Source: Stenotrophomonas hibiscicola ATCC 19867
GTDB taxonomy: Bacteria; Pseudomonadota; Gammaproteobacteria; Xanthomonadales; Xanthomonadaceae
Assembly: GCF_000382065.1 (NCBI RefSeq)
Contig: NZ_KB907507.1
Coordinates: forward strand, 1 to 64,000
Direction: 5' to 3'
DNA length: 64,000 bases
Notes under the pieces: model-generated
What the model was told of the DNA's origin: nothing
The model's database searches: none
The model's input: only the letters and a program-made list of their open reading frames with translations
Made by a program: the position numbers and the translations under genes
Part shown: one piece after another, positions 26,795-35,560 of the stretch
Layout of the letters: each line of letters starts with the position of its first letter
Numbering within the stretch: the first letter of the stretch is position 1

Positions 26795-28092
26795 GCGCAC
26801 AGGACGAACCGCAGCTGCAACGCGCGGTCAGCCGCTGGCAGATCGTCGGCCTGTCGATCAATGATGTGATCGGCAGCGGCATCTACCTGCTGCCGGCCGC
26901 CACCGTCGCCCTGCTCGGCCCCTTCAGCCTGTGGGGCGTGGTCGCCGCCGGCATCGTCGTGGCCTTGCTGGTGCTGTGCTATGCGCAGGCCGCCAGCTAC
27001 TTCGATGAACCCGGCGGCAGCTACCTGTATGCACGCGAGGCGTTCGGGCGCTTCGCCGGTTTCGAGATCGGCTGGATGATCTGGCTGACCCGCATCAGCT
27101 CGGCGGCCGCACTCAGCAACGCGCTGGCCGATGCCGTCGCGCGTTTCTGGCCGTGGGCCGGTGCCGGCATGGGGCGCATCGCGGTGATCGTGGTGTCACT
27201 GGGCTTCCTGACCGGCGTCAACATCATCGGCGTGCGCTCGGCCGCGCGTACCGGCGTGGTGCTGGTGATCGGCAAGATGCTGCCGCTGCTGCTGTTCGTG
27301 GCCATCGGTGCGTTCTACATCGACCCACAGCTGGCCTTCTCCGGCCAGCGTCCGGACCCGCATGACCTGCAGCGCATGGGCGAGGCCGCCTTGCTGCTGC
27401 TGTACGCCTATGCCGGCTTCGAGAACATCCCGGCCGCCGCCGGCGAGTACCGCAATCCGCGTCGCGATATTCCGTTCGCGCTGATCACCATGATCATCAC
27501 CGTCACCGTCATCTACGGCGCGGTGCAGGTGGTGGCACAGGGCACGCTGGCCGGCCTGGCCAGCTCGGCCACGCCGCTGGCCGATGCTGCTGCCGGCTTC
27601 GGCGGCGAAGCACTGGCGCTGATCCTGACGGTCGGCGCCACCATCTCCATCCTCGGCACCAACAGCAACACGATGATGATGGGCCCACGCTTCCTGTTCG
27701 CACTGGCCCGCGATGGCTATGGGCCGAAGATCCTGGCGCAGGTGCATCCGCGCTTCCACACGCCGGCCGCGTCGATCCTGTGCCAAGGCCTGATCGCGCT
27801 GGGCCTGGCCCTGTCCGGTTCGTTCGTGCAGCTGGCCCTGCTGTCGATGACCACGCGCCTGTTCGCCTACATCGGCACTGCAGCAGCAGTCCTGGTACTG
27901 GCCAAGCGCTACGCCGACCGCCCGGGCGCGTTGAAGCTGCCGGGTGGCCCGCTGATTCCGGTACTGGCGCTGCTGCTGTGCCTGGCCCTGTTCGCCAGTG
28001 CCAGCTGGCAGAACATCGCTGCTGCGCTGGTGGCGTTCGCCATCGGCGCGGTGATCTACAAGCTGCCGCGCAAGGATGCCGACGCCGGATGA
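26791..28092 (+). CDS. APC-family amino acid permease
   Basis: This 433-residue inner-membrane transporter of the amino acid-polyamine-organocation superfamily has about 12 membrane segments. Signature stretches are GLSINDVIGSGIYLLPA in the first segment and YAYAGFENIPAAAGEYRNPRRDIP in the middle. The start is a TTG at 26791, inside the TTGA overlap with the preceding stop and 7 bp after GGAG; no ATG lies near. It ends the rightward gene set and could import the amino acids or dipeptides released by the linked peptidases. Confidence 0.9.
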   Translation: MSAQDEPQLQRAVSRWQIVGLSINDVIGSGIYLLPAATVALLGPFSLWGVVAAGIVVALLVLCYAQAASYFDEPGGSYLYAREAFGRFAGFEIGWMIWLTRISSAAALSNALADAVARFWPWAGAGMGRIAVIVVSLGFLTGVNIIGVRSAARTGVVLVIGKMLPLLLFVAIGAFYIDPQLAFSGQRPDPHDLQRMGEAALLLLYAYAGFENIPAAAGEYRNPRRDIPFALITMIITVTVIYGAVQVVAQGTLAGLASSATPLADAAAGFGGEALALILTVGATISILGTNSNTMMMGPRFLFALARDGYGPKILAQVHPRFHTPAASILCQGLIALGLALSGSFVQLALLSMTTRLFAYIGTAAAVLVLAKRYADRPGALKLPGGPLIPVLALLLCLALFASASWQNIAAALVAFAIGAVIYKLPRKDADAG

Positions 28093-28094
28093 CC

Positions 28095-28119
28095 GATAGC
28101 GCCGGGCCATGCCCGGCGG
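28095..28119 (+). repeat. Degenerate SMAG-like unit
   Basis: A palindromic unit of the GTAGCGCCGGGCC class carries a GATAG head. A matching copy in opposite orientation lies at 36277-36300. Confidence 0.6.
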
Positions 28120-28202
28120 ATTGATCTGGTGATCACGCTGCCGGACCGGGCCGTTAACCGCCACGCAGGCAGGATCAGGCTTCGTCCACAACGGAGCCTT
28201 CC

Positions 28203-28526
28203 ATGACCGAGTACCAGATCCCCGGCCGCGTACCGGACGACAGCACGCCGCGCGATGCGGTCAGCAATTACTGGCGCGAGCGCTACACGGCCGAGCCGTA
28301 CTACGACGACCAGCTGTTCTTCGAGGACTACGAGCCGGCCTACCGCATCGGCCACGCCGCGCGTGCGCAGGACATGATCCGCGCCTACGAACAGGTCGAA
28401 GCTGAACTGGAGTCGCGCTGGGCCAGCGAGCGTGGCCGCAGCCGGCTGGAATGGGCGCAGGCACGCAATGCCGTGCGCCGTGGCTGGGACGAAGCGCACC
28501 TGGCGGACCCGCTGTTGAAGCGATAG
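28203..28526 (+). CDS. Hypothetical acidic cytoplasmic protein, 107 aa
   Basis: The product is rich in Tyr, Asp, Glu and Arg, has no signal peptide or membrane segment, and looks helical in its second half. A good ribosome-binding site (GGAG) precedes the ATG. The stretch YYDDQLFFEDYEPAYRIGH is reminiscent of small stress-related proteins seen in many Proteobacteria, but I cannot name the family. It is a single gene bounded by SMAG repeats downstream. Confidence 0.72.
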   Translation: MTEYQIPGRVPDDSTPRDAVSNYWRERYTAEPYYDDQLFFEDYEPAYRIGHAARAQDMIRAYEQVEAELESRWASERGRSRLEWAQARNAVRRGWDEAHLADPLLKR

Positions 28527-28538
28527 CGCCATGCTTCT

Positions 28539-28623
28539 GTAGAGCCGAGCCTACGCTCGGCTCTCGCACCACGTCTGTAACGTCGAGCCATGCTCGACTG
28601 AGCCGAGCATGGCTCGGCTCTAC
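28539..28623. repeat. SMAG-type repeat triplet
   Basis: Plus-strand units lie at 28539-28562 and, degenerate, at 28577-28598, with an inverted unit at 28601-28623. The cluster lies between convergent genes. Confidence 0.83.
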
Positions 28624-28633
28624 ACCGGATCGA

Positions 28634-29086
28634 TCACTCCTGTTCCGGCAGCGGCGGCACGATCGCGCTGTGCTTGCTCCCGCCACCACCGGCGGCGATC
28701 AGGTCGCGGGTGTTCTTCTGCACGGCCACCGCGCCGAACAGCGACAGTGCATACGCCATCCCGTAGAAGCCCTTCTCGCTCGGTGCCAGCGTGGCATTCC
28801 ACAGGCCAACCAGCAGCAGCATCAGCGCCGACAGCAACGCGAACCAGCACAGCGCGTAGTACAGGCCACTCACCGGAATGCCTTCCACGCGATCGCGCAC
28901 GCTCTTCTGCAGCGACACCGCCGCGAACAGGCCGAACAGCAGCAGGGTCAGGTAGTAGCCCTTCTCGTTGAGCGCCATCGTGGCGTTGAACAGGCCGATC
29001 AGGTAGGCCGCCGCACCCAGCAGCAGCGCCACCCATGAGGCGGCGATGAAGGCGGTGGAGGGCTTGTGGGGCATGGCAGTGTTCAT
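28634..29086 (-). CDS. YiaA/YiaB-type inner membrane protein
   Basis: This 150-residue protein has four hydrophobic segments arranged as two copies of the two-helix YiaAB domain. Each copy shows a [13 protein letters not shown]-like motif (the second is [13 protein letters not shown]). Such proteins sit in the inner membrane and have no known biochemical role. The start at 29086 removes a non-hydrophobic upstream extension. It is divergent from the aldose dehydrogenase gene. Confidence 0.85.
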   Translation of the reverse strand: MNTAMPHKPSTAFIAASWVALLLGAAAYLIGLFNATMALNEKGYYLTLLLFGLFAAVSLQKSVRDRVEGIPVSGLYYALCWFALLSALMLLLVGLWNATLAPSEKGFYGMAYALSLFGAVAVQKNTRDLIAAGGGGSKHSAIVPPLPEQE

Positions 29087-29254
29087 TGCAGGTCCTTGGC
29101 AGGCAGACGGGCACGCTTTGCCCGGGCGTGCCCACCCTAGACGATCCCGCCGCGCTCGCACAGGGGTCGCAGGACCTTCGGGCCACGACGCTCACGGCGC
29201 CAGTGGTATACAAGGGACAGCCCGGCCATCCGCATCCCCGCACTGGAGATACCC

Positions 29255-30424
29255 ATGACCCGCACGCCCCTGCTGCTCGCCCTCGGCCTTGTGCCGATCC
29301 TTGCCACCTCCGCCTGCAATGCCGCTGACCCCGCCGCCAACGGCGCCCAGACCGCAGCGCCCGCTGCCTCCACCACTGCCGACCAGCGCCCGTTCACCGC
29401 CACCGAAATCAGCCGGTTCGACCAGCCGTGGGCGATGACCTTCCTGCCGGACGGCGGCCTGCTGGTCACCGAAAAGCGCGGCAAGCTGCAGCACCTGGAC
29501 CTGGCCAGCGGCCAGAAGCATGAGATCACCGGCGTTCCGAAGGTCGCTTACGGCGGCCAGGGTGGCTTCGGTGACGTGATCCTGCACCCGCAATTCGCGA
29601 GCAACCACGTGATCTACCTCAGCTATGCCGAGGAAGGCACGCTGGACACCCGCGGCGCTGCCGTGGCCCGTGCCACGCTGGCGCTGGACGCCAACGGTGC
29701 CGGCCAGCTGAAGGACCTGAAGGTGATCTGGCGACAGAGCCCGAAGGTGAGTGGTGAAGGTCACTACGGCCATCGCCTTGCTTTCGGCCCGGACGGCAAG
29801 CTGTGGATCAGCTCCAGCGAGCGCCAGAAGTTCGATCCGGCGCAGGACATGGGCGGCAACCTCGGCAAGATCATCCGCCTCAACGACGATGGCAGCCTGC
29901 CCGCCGACAACCCGTTCGCCTCACAGGGCGGCGTTGCCGCGCAGGTGTGGTCGCTGGGCCACCGCAACATTCTGGGCATGGCCTTCGACGCGAACGGCAA
30001 GCTGTGGGCACACGAGATGGGCCCGGCCGGCGGCGACGAACTGAACCTGATCGTGCGCGGCGCCAACTACGGCTACCCGATCGTTTCCAATGGTGACCAT
30101 TACGACGGCCGGCCGATTCCCGACCACGACACGCGCCCGGAATTCGCCGCGCCGAAGGTGACCTGGACGCCGGTGATCTCGCCGGCCGGCTTCGTGATCT
30201 ACAGCGGCAACCTGTTCCCGCAGTGGAAGGGCAGCGGCTTCATCGGTGGCCTGTCGTCGACCTCGCTGGTGCGTGTGGCCTTTGATGGCGACGGCGCGCG
30301 CGAAGCTGAGCGCTTCAGCATGGGCGAGCGCATCCGCGAAGTGGAACAGGGTCCGGATGGCGCCCTGTGGCTGCTGGAAGACGGCAGCAAGGCGCGCCTG
30401 CTGAAGCTCACCCCGAAGACCTGA
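29255..30424 (+). CDS. PQQ-dependent aldose sugar dehydrogenase, lipoprotein
   Basis: This 389-residue protein is of the soluble glucose dehydrogenase/YliI (Asd) family: a six-bladed beta-propeller that oxidises aldoses with PQQ in the periplasm. The catalytic histidine region [13 protein letters not shown] and the [11 protein letters not shown] and [12 protein letters not shown] propeller stretches are typical. The N-terminus is a lipoprotein signal with lipobox TSAC (Cys21). An Ala-rich linker follows. PQQ biosynthesis genes are not in the window. Confidence 0.92.
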   Translation: MTRTPLLLALGLVPILATSACNAADPAANGAQTAAPAASTTADQRPFTATEISRFDQPWAMTFLPDGGLLVTEKRGKLQHLDLASGQKHEITGVPKVAYGGQGGFGDVILHPQFASNHVIYLSYAEEGTLDTRGAAVARATLALDANGAGQLKDLKVIWRQSPKVSGEGHYGHRLAFGPDGKLWISSSERQKFDPAQDMGGNLGKIIRLNDDGSLPADNPFASQGGVAAQVWSLGHRNILGMAFDANGKLWAHEMGPAGGDELNLIVRGANYGYPIVSNGDHYDGRPIPDHDTRPEFAAPKVTWTPVISPAGFVIYSGNLFPQWKGSGFIGGLSSTSLVRVAFDGDGAREAERFSMGERIREVEQGPDGALWLLEDGSKARLLKLTPKT

Positions 30425-30431
30425 TGCCCCG

Positions 30432-30503
30432 GTAGTGCCGGCCGCTGGCCGGCACCTGGATCCTTCCGGCACCCGGCGGTTGCCGGCCAGCGGCCGGCAC
30501 TAC
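30432..30503. repeat. SMAG-type REP pair, inverted
   Basis: GTAGTGCCGGCC-class units lie at 30432-30454 (plus) and 30481-30503 (minus), just after the aldose dehydrogenase stop. Confidence 0.88.
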
Positions 30504-30511
30504 CCTGCCAA

Positions 30512-30533
30512 ACGGCCCCGCACGCGGGGCCGT
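30512..30533. terminator. GC hairpin between convergent genes
   Basis: A 10-bp stem (ACGGCCCCGC and its complement) has a very short loop. There is only a poor T run on either side, so it may be a weak bidirectional terminator for the two convergent genes. Confidence 0.4.
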
Positions 30534-30539
30534 CTGCGT

Positions 30540-31097
30540 TTACTGGATGGTGATGACCTTCACCTCGGTCTTCGTGCAGGCCTGGTCCAGGCACTGGCCG
30601 CTCAACCACACCTGGCCGCTGCCGATCATCACGCCCTGCTGGTTGACGAACACCTTGCCGAAGTCCTGCTCGGACACTGCCTTGACCACCTCCGGCGTGA
30701 TGATCTTCTCGTAGTTGCGCTGGAACTCTCCGGGGCCGGAGATCTTCTTTCCGCCGCTGATGTTCAAGGGGAATCGCACTTCTTCGACCACCGCAGCGCG
30801 ATCACCGCCAACTACGGCGGTCTTGAACGCATTGAAGACCTTCTCGAACTGCGCGGCATCGCCAAGCAGCGACTCGATGCGCGCACGCGCATCCTCGGCG
30901 GGCGCCTCGGCTGCTGGTGCGGGCGGTGCTAAGTCGGCGGGTCCAGCAGCCGGCGCTGTCGGTTCAGCGGAACGCGTCGCTGCCGCGCTGGCCTCCATCG
31001 GCGGCGGCGCATCCGCCGCAGGCTCGGCCGGCGGTGCCGCCGGCTGCGAACAGGCGGCCAGCATCAGGGCGGGAATCAGGTAGGCCATCCGGCGCAT
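30540..31097 (-). CDS. Hypothetical lipoprotein, 185 aa
   Basis: The product has a lipoprotein signal (AYLIPALMLAAC, lipobox LAAC), a long Pro/Ala-rich linker (about 20-70) and a C-terminal globular domain with a pair of Cys near the end (SGQCLDQACTK). The C-terminal region resembles calcium-independent periplasmic domains found next to stress genes, but I cannot name it. The ATG at 31097 with GGAG 6 bp upstream is preferred. Confidence 0.72.
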   Translation of the reverse strand: MRRMAYLIPALMLAACSQPAAPPAEPAADAPPPMEASAAATRSAEPTAPAAGPADLAPPAPAAEAPAEDARARIESLLGDAAQFEKVFNAFKTAVVGGDRAAVVEEVRFPLNISGGKKISGPGEFQRNYEKIITPEVVKAVSEQDFGKVFVNQQGVMIGSGQVWLSGQCLDQACTKTEVKVITIQ

Positions 31098-31154
31098 GCG
31101 CGCACTCCATCGAAACAGGAAGCCCGATGGTAGCGCCGCCACAGTGACGGCAAC

Positions 31155-31221
31155 AAAAAGGGGACGGAGGGGATTAAGTCGTTTGTGCCACTAACGACTT
31201 AATCCCCTCCGTCCCCTTTTT
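31155..31221. repeat. Perfect 29-bp inverted repeat with 9-nt loop
   Basis: The arms at 31155-31183 and 31193-31221 are exact reverse complements, starting AAAAAGGGGACGGAGGGG and enclosing TGTGCCACT. The outer T/A runs make it a plausible bidirectional terminator for the leftward beta-glucosidase gene, which stops 7 bp to its right. The long exact arms suggest a mobile or recently inserted repeat. Confidence 0.85.
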
Positions 31222-31227
31222 CTTCAA

Positions 31228-33402
31228 TCAGGCCTTCAGCAGTTCGAACTGCACCGCTTCGCCAGCCGCCGAGGACGCGCACACCCACAGGTCGAACAGG
31301 CCCGGCTCGGCACGCAGCACGCCGTCGCGGCCGGTAAACGCCAGCTGCTCGCGGGTCAGGGTGAACACCACGTCGGTCGACTCGCCCGGCTGCAGTGCCA
31401 CCTTGCGGAAGTCCTTCAGTTCGCGCACCGGACGCACGCGGCTGGCCACACGGTCGTGGATGTACAGCTGCACGACTTCCTCGCCAGCAACGCTGCCGGT
31501 GTTGGTCAGCGTGGTGGTGATGGTCAGGGTGTCGTCCCAGCCGAGCTGTGCAGTGCTCAGCTGCGGCACGCCGTAGGCGAAGGTGGTGTAGCCGATGCCA
31601 TGGCCGAACGGGTACAGCGGTTCGTTCGGAATCTCGCGCCAGCGGGCCTTGAACTCCGACATCGTCGGCAGTTCCGGGCGACCGGTGCGCGGGTGGTTGT
31701 AGAAGTACGGCTGCTGGCCGGACACCTGCGGGAAGCTGACCGGCAGGCGGCCGGACGGGCTGTAGTCGCCGAACAGCACATCGGCCACGGCATGGCCGGT
31801 CTGCGTGCCCAGGTACCAGGTCACCGCCACAGCCTGTGCATTGCGCACCGCGCCCTGCAGCGCCAGCGCGCGGCCATTGCGCAGCAGCACCACCAGCGGC
31901 TTGCCGGTCATCGCCACGGCCTCGGCCAGCGCCTGCTGTGCCGGCGGCAGGGTAATCTCCACGCGCGACTGTGCTTCACCGCTGTAACGCTGCGGTTCGC
32001 CCAGCGCCAACACCACCACATCGGCTCGCAGCGCGGCAGCCACCGCCGCTTCGGTACCGCCTGGAATGGCCGCTTCCAGTTCGCAGCCCGGCACGATTTC
32101 CAGCAGCGCTTCGTCGCCGATGGCGGCACGCACGCCCGTCTCCAGGTCCACGTAACGCTGCTTGTCGCCGAACAGCGTCCAGCAGCCTTCGATGTTCTCG
32201 CGGTCCTGCACGAACGGGCCGATCAGCGCGATCTTCTGCCCGGTCTTCTGCAACGGCAGCACGTTGTCGCGGTTGTTCAGCAGCACGATCGAACGCCGCG
32301 CGGCGTCGCGCGACAGTTGGTCATGCGCGTCGAGGTACGAGGTATCGGCTTCGCGTGCCGGGTCAAGCGAACGGTACGGGTCGTCGAACAAGCCGATGGT
32401 TTCCTTCAGCCACAGGATGCGCCGCACGCCCTCATCCAGCACCGCCATCGGCACCTCGCCGCTCTCGACCAGGCCCGGCAGGTGCTCAGCATAGAAGCCG
32501 CTCTGCATGCTCAGGTCCAGGCCGGCGGTGAACGCCTTGGCGGTGGCATCGCGGTCGTCGGCGGCATAGCCGTGGGCGACCAGCTCCATGTCGGCGGTGT
32601 AGTCGGAGATCACCACGCCCGGGAACTTCCATTCGCCGCGCAGGATGTCGGTCAGCAGTTCAGCGTTGGCACTGGCCGGCACACCATTGATGTCATTGAA
32701 CGAGGACATCACGGTGATCGCGCCGGCATCGAAGGCGGCCTTGAACGGTGGCAGGTGCACGTCGCGCAGGGTCTGCGGCGAGATGTCCACCATGTTGTAT
32801 TCCATGCCGGCCATCACCGCGCCGTAGGCGGCGAAGTGCTTCGGCGTGGCCAGCAGCGAATCGGCGGCGCGCAGGTCGCTGCCCTGGAAGCCGCGCACGC
32901 GGGCGGCGGCGAACGCACAGCCCAGCACCACGTCCTCACCGGCCCCTTCGGCGCCACGGCCCCAGCGCTGGTCGCGGGCGATATCCACGGCCGGGGCGTA
33001 GGTCCAGTGCAGGCCAGCGGCCGTGGCCTCGATGGCGGTGGCGCGCGCGGTGCGCTCGGCCAGGTCCGGCTCGAAGCTGGCGGCCTCGCCCAGCGGAATC
33101 GGGAACACGGTGCGCATGCCGTGGATGACGTCGGCGGCCAGGATCACCGGGATGCCCAGGCGGCTCTCCTCGGTGGCGACCTGCTGGATGCGACGGCCCA
33201 GCTCGGCGCCCACGCCATTGAACAGCGAGCCGACCTTGCCCTCGCGCACCTGCTGCAGCACCTGGTCGGCATTGCGCACGTTGGCTTCCGGGTTCACGTC
33301 CGGGGCGAACGGGCGGACCATGTCCGCGAAGACACCCAGCTGGCCGACCTTTTCCTCGACGGTCATCTGGGCAATGAGGGATTCGATGCGTTCGGAGGCC
33401 AC
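31228..33402 (-). CDS. bglX: GH3 beta-glucosidase, BglX-like, apparently cytoplasmic
   Basis: This 724-residue glycoside hydrolase family 3 enzyme removes terminal beta-glucosyl residues. It has the TIM-barrel domain (nucleophile Asp267 in VVISDYTAD), the alpha/beta sandwich (acid/base candidate Glu476 in YSGEAQSRVE) and a C-terminal fibronectin-III-like domain. The KHFAAYGA segment in the barrel is typical of BglX. There is no signal peptide, whereas E. coli BglX is periplasmic, so it probably acts on imported oligosaccharides. It starts with GTG, preceded by AAGGA. A LacI-type operator lies 13 bp upstream. Confidence 0.93.
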   Translation of the reverse strand: MASERIESLIAQMTVEEKVGQLGVFADMVRPFAPDVNPEANVRNADQVLQQVREGKVGSLFNGVGAELGRRIQQVATEESRLGIPVILAADVIHGMRTVFPIPLGEAASFEPDLAERTARATAIEATAAGLHWTYAPAVDIARDQRWGRGAEGAGEDVVLGCAFAAARVRGFQGSDLRAADSLLATPKHFAAYGAVMAGMEYNMVDISPQTLRDVHLPPFKAAFDAGAITVMSSFNDINGVPASANAELLTDILRGEWKFPGVVISDYTADMELVAHGYAADDRDATAKAFTAGLDLSMQSGFYAEHLPGLVESGEVPMAVLDEGVRRILWLKETIGLFDDPYRSLDPAREADTSYLDAHDQLSRDAARRSIVLLNNRDNVLPLQKTGQKIALIGPFVQDRENIEGCWTLFGDKQRYVDLETGVRAAIGDEALLEIVPGCELEAAIPGGTEAAVAAALRADVVVLALGEPQRYSGEAQSRVEITLPPAQQALAEAVAMTGKPLVVLLRNGRALALQGAVRNAQAVAVTWYLGTQTGHAVADVLFGDYSPSGRLPVSFPQVSGQQPYFYNHPRTGRPELPTMSEFKARWREIPNEPLYPFGHGIGYTTFAYGVPQLSTAQLGWDDTLTITTTLTNTGSVAGEEVVQLYIHDRVASRVRPVRELKDFRKVALQPGESTDVVFTLTREQLAFTGRDGVLRAEPGLFDLWVCASSAAGEAVQFELLKA

Positions 33403-33415
33403 CGGCAGTCCTTGA

Positions 33416-33429
33416 TGAAAACGTTTACA
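33416..33429. promoter_or_regulatory. LacI/GalR-type operator upstream of bglX
   Basis: The site TGAAAACGTTTACA has 7-bp half sites with one mismatch and the central CG step typical of LacI-family operators. Its position just ahead of the GTG start fits repression of bglX, with sugar as inducer. No lacI-type gene is in the window. Confidence 0.6.
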
Positions 33430-33530
33430 AGCCCGGCATTCTAGCGATCCCGAGCCATTTGGCGAGAGGTTTCTTCATTCAGTTTCAGCCACCAGCGGGG
33501 TCCGTATGGCTCCGTCGGGGCCACCGCAGC

Positions 33531-34802
33531 TTACTCCGAGCCGGCCAGCTGGCGCTGCCCGGCCATCAACATGGCGTCGCTGGACGCCTGGAACACGCGC
33601 AGCCCGAAGGCTGGCAGGATCGCCAGCAGGTGGTCGAAGATGTCCGACTGCACGGCCTCGTACTCGCCCCAGGCGGTGCTGCGGGTGAAGCAGTACAGCT
33701 CCAGCGGCAGGCCCTCGGTGGTCGGCTGCAGCTGCCGCACCAGCAGGGTCATGTCGGTATGGATGCCCGGATGGCTGCGCAGGTAGCGCTCCACATACGC
33801 GCGGAACGTGCCCAGGTTGGTCACCCGGCGGCTGTTGACCTCGGCCATGCCCTGCTCGCGCAGGCGCCCGTTCCACTGCCCCAGTTCCTGTTCCTTCTCC
33901 TGCAGGTAGTCGCGCAGCAGCGCGAACTGGCCGAGGAAGGCCAGGTCGCCCTGGTCCAGGAAACCGACGCTGTGCTGGTCCAGGTACAGCGCGCGCTTGA
34001 TCCGGCGGCCACCGGCTTCCTGCATGCCGCGCCAGTTCTTGAACGACTCGGTCACCAGCTTCTTGGTCGGGATGGTGGTGATGGTCTTGTCGAAGTTCTG
34101 TACGGTGATGGTGTGCAGCGCGATGTCGATGACGTCGCCGTCGGCGTTCTGGCTGGGCATCTCGATCCAGTCGCCAATGCGCACGCGGCCATCGCCACTG
34201 ATCTGCACGCTGGCCACCAGCGACAGGATGGTGTCCTGGAAGATCAGCATCAGCACCGCCGTGGCTGCGCCCAGGCCGGTGACCAGATAGCGCAGGTCGA
34301 CGCCCGCCAGGGTGGCAACGATCGACAGGCCGGCGATCACGAAGAGGACGATCTTGGCGACCTGCAGGTAGCCCTTGATCGGCTTGTTGCGTGCCTCGGG
34401 GCGGCGCTCGTACAAATCGTTGGCCGCATCCAGCGCATGCGAGATGGCCAGCACCACGGTCAGGATCGCCCACGCCTGGCAGGCGCCGATGATGAAGCTG
34501 ACCAGGCCCGGCGGCAGGTCCGGCACGATGCGGATGCCCGAGGCGATCACCTGGCTGGGCACCACGTTGGACAGGCGCGAGATCACCCGCATCAGGTGGC
34601 TGCCGCGGCCGGTGTCAGCGCCGGGGAGGCGGCTGAGCAGGCGCCGCAGGCCACGTAACAGGATGCGTTTGGTCACCCAGTTGGCCAGGCCAGCGGCGAT
34701 CAGCAGCGCCGAGATCATCAACGCCAGGTAGGCGCCGGGATAGGGTTCCAGTGTGTTCTGCAGCCGTTCCAGCCACTGTACCGCCACCACCGCGTCCACC
34801 AT
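33531..34802 (-). CDS. Small-conductance mechanosensitive channel, YbdG-type
   Basis: This 423-residue MscS-superfamily channel has about five N-terminal membrane helices, the pore helix region GLGAATAVLMLIFQDTILSL, a beta domain (GDGRVRIGDWIEMPSQNADGDV) and an extended C-terminal cytoplasmic domain containing NLGTFRAYVERYLRSHP, an insertion typical of YbdG/MscM. It opens on membrane tension during hypo-osmotic shock. Length matches YbdG (about 415). The gene lies 128 bp from bglX in the same direction. Confidence 0.9.
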   Translation of the reverse strand: MVDAVVAVQWLERLQNTLEPYPGAYLALMISALLIAAGLANWVTKRILLRGLRRLLSRLPGADTGRGSHLMRVISRLSNVVPSQVIASGIRIVPDLPPGLVSFIIGACQAWAILTVVLAISHALDAANDLYERRPEARNKPIKGYLQVAKIVLFVIAGLSIVATLAGVDLRYLVTGLGAATAVLMLIFQDTILSLVASVQISGDGRVRIGDWIEMPSQNADGDVIDIALHTITVQNFDKTITTIPTKKLVTESFKNWRGMQEAGGRRIKRALYLDQHSVGFLDQGDLAFLGQFALLRDYLQEKEQELGQWNGRLREQGMAEVNSRRVTNLGTFRAYVERYLRSHPGIHTDMTLLVRQLQPTTEGLPLELYCFTRSTAWGEYEAVQSDIFDHLLAILPAFGLRVFQASSDAMLMAGQRQLAGSE

Positions 34803-34837
34803 CGGTTGTCTCCTGTCTGTTTCGTTGTTGCCAAGGT

Positions 34838-34890
34838 TGCCGGCCAGCGGCCGGCACTACCGGGGTCGTCGGCCAACGGCCGGCACGACC
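34838..34890 (-). repeat. SMAG-type units, one degenerate
   Basis: An inverted GTAGTGCCGGCC-class unit lies at 34838-34860 and a degenerate unit headed GTCG at 34866-34890, between the channel gene and folB. Confidence 0.75.
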
Positions 34891-34893
34891 GGG

Positions 34894-35247
34894 TCAGTCC
34901 CGCATGCGTTCGATGATCACGCCCACCGCACGCGCGCCGCGCACTGCGCCCGGCTTGCTCAGCTTCAGGCGCAGCCACTTCACGTCGAATTCGTCCAGCA
35001 CGATCTGCGCGCAGCGCTCGGCCAGCGTCTCGACCAGGCCGAACTCCGACTCGCGCACGAACTGTTCCAGGCGCTTGCTCACCGCCTTGTAGTTCAGGGT
35101 GTGGGCGATGTCATCGGTGGCTGCGGGGCGACGGTTGTCGAAACCCATTTCCAGGTCGAACACCAGGTCCTGGCGGATCCGTCGTTCCCAATCGTAGATA
35201 CCGATCAGGGCGTCGATCGTCAGCCCTTCGATGAAAACCTTGTCCAT
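34894..35247 (-). CDS. folB: Dihydroneopterin aldolase
   Basis: This 117-residue enzyme makes 6-hydroxymethyl-dihydropterin for folate synthesis. Conserved stretches are GIYDWERRIRQ (substrate Glu), VETLAERCAQIVL and a C-terminal SKPGAV with the active-site Lys. The start at 35247 (MDKVFIEGL) gives the standard N-terminus and drops a Pro-rich extension. In many gammaproteobacteria folB is close to tsaD; here an Abi-type gene and a structured non-coding stretch lie between them. Confidence 0.95.
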   Translation of the reverse strand: MDKVFIEGLTIDALIGIYDWERRIRQDLVFDLEMGFDNRRPAATDDIAHTLNYKAVSKRLEQFVRESEFGLVETLAERCAQIVLDEFDVKWLRLKLSKPGAVRGARAVGVIIERMRD

Positions 35248-35342
35248 TGCGCTTACCGGCACGAATACAGGCGGCCATGGTAACGGCACGGCGGTGAGCC
35301 TGCCCGGAACGGGCGGTGGGCCACCGGCGTGGGGCGGCCCGG

Positions 35343-35375
35343 AAAAAACAAAGGGCCCTGCTAGCGGGGCCCTTT
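35343..35375 (-). terminator. Leftward intrinsic terminator upstream of folB
   Basis: A 9-bp stem AAAGGGCCC (35350-35358) pairs with its complement (35367-35375) around an 8-nt loop. Read leftward it is followed by TGTTTTTT. It ends a leftward transcript that must begin to its right, where no leftward protein gene is present. Confidence 0.8.
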
Positions 35376-35560
35376 GGTACTACCGTTTGTCCCCAGGGGG
35401 AGCTGGAATCCAGCCGCGAGTCCCGGTGGCGCAGGCACGCAGATTAGGCAAGGACCAGATCGCCGGTCAAGGCCAAATCCGACAGGACAGGTCAGGTATT
35501 CGTCCGAGGCAAAACGCAGAAAATCAGCCGCGCGGACAAGGACGTTCCCTGATGGTCGCC
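35343..35560 (-). ncRNA. Candidate structured small RNA next to the Abi gene
   Basis: About 200 bp between the terminator and the Abi gene shows no credible coding frame but several dyads. These are 35502-35510 with 35527-35537 (GTCCG/GGC arms, 16-nt loop), 35453-35458 with 35463-35468, 35402-35406 with 35410-35414 (GCTGG/CCAGC), and 35390-35393 with 35398-35401. The second dyad is complete only in leftward RNA, where a G-U pair replaces an A-C mismatch, which together with the terminator favours the minus strand. The 5' end is uncertain. It could be an antitoxin RNA for the HEPN protein or an antisense to its mRNA leader. Confidence 0.42.

Noticed and set aside
28609-28971. Small frames starting MARLY at several loci
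   Set aside because: They start in the inverted SMAG core (ATGGCTCGGCTCTAC) and run into antisense of real genes. Only the 49-residue oxidase-operon frame has independent support.
35376-35560. Possible tmRNA, 6S or RNase P RNA
   Set aside because: Short resemblances (GGCTGGATTC, CCCCTGGGG) exist, but the defining parts are missing: tmRNA acceptor and CCA end, the 6S central bubble, and the RNase P conserved core.
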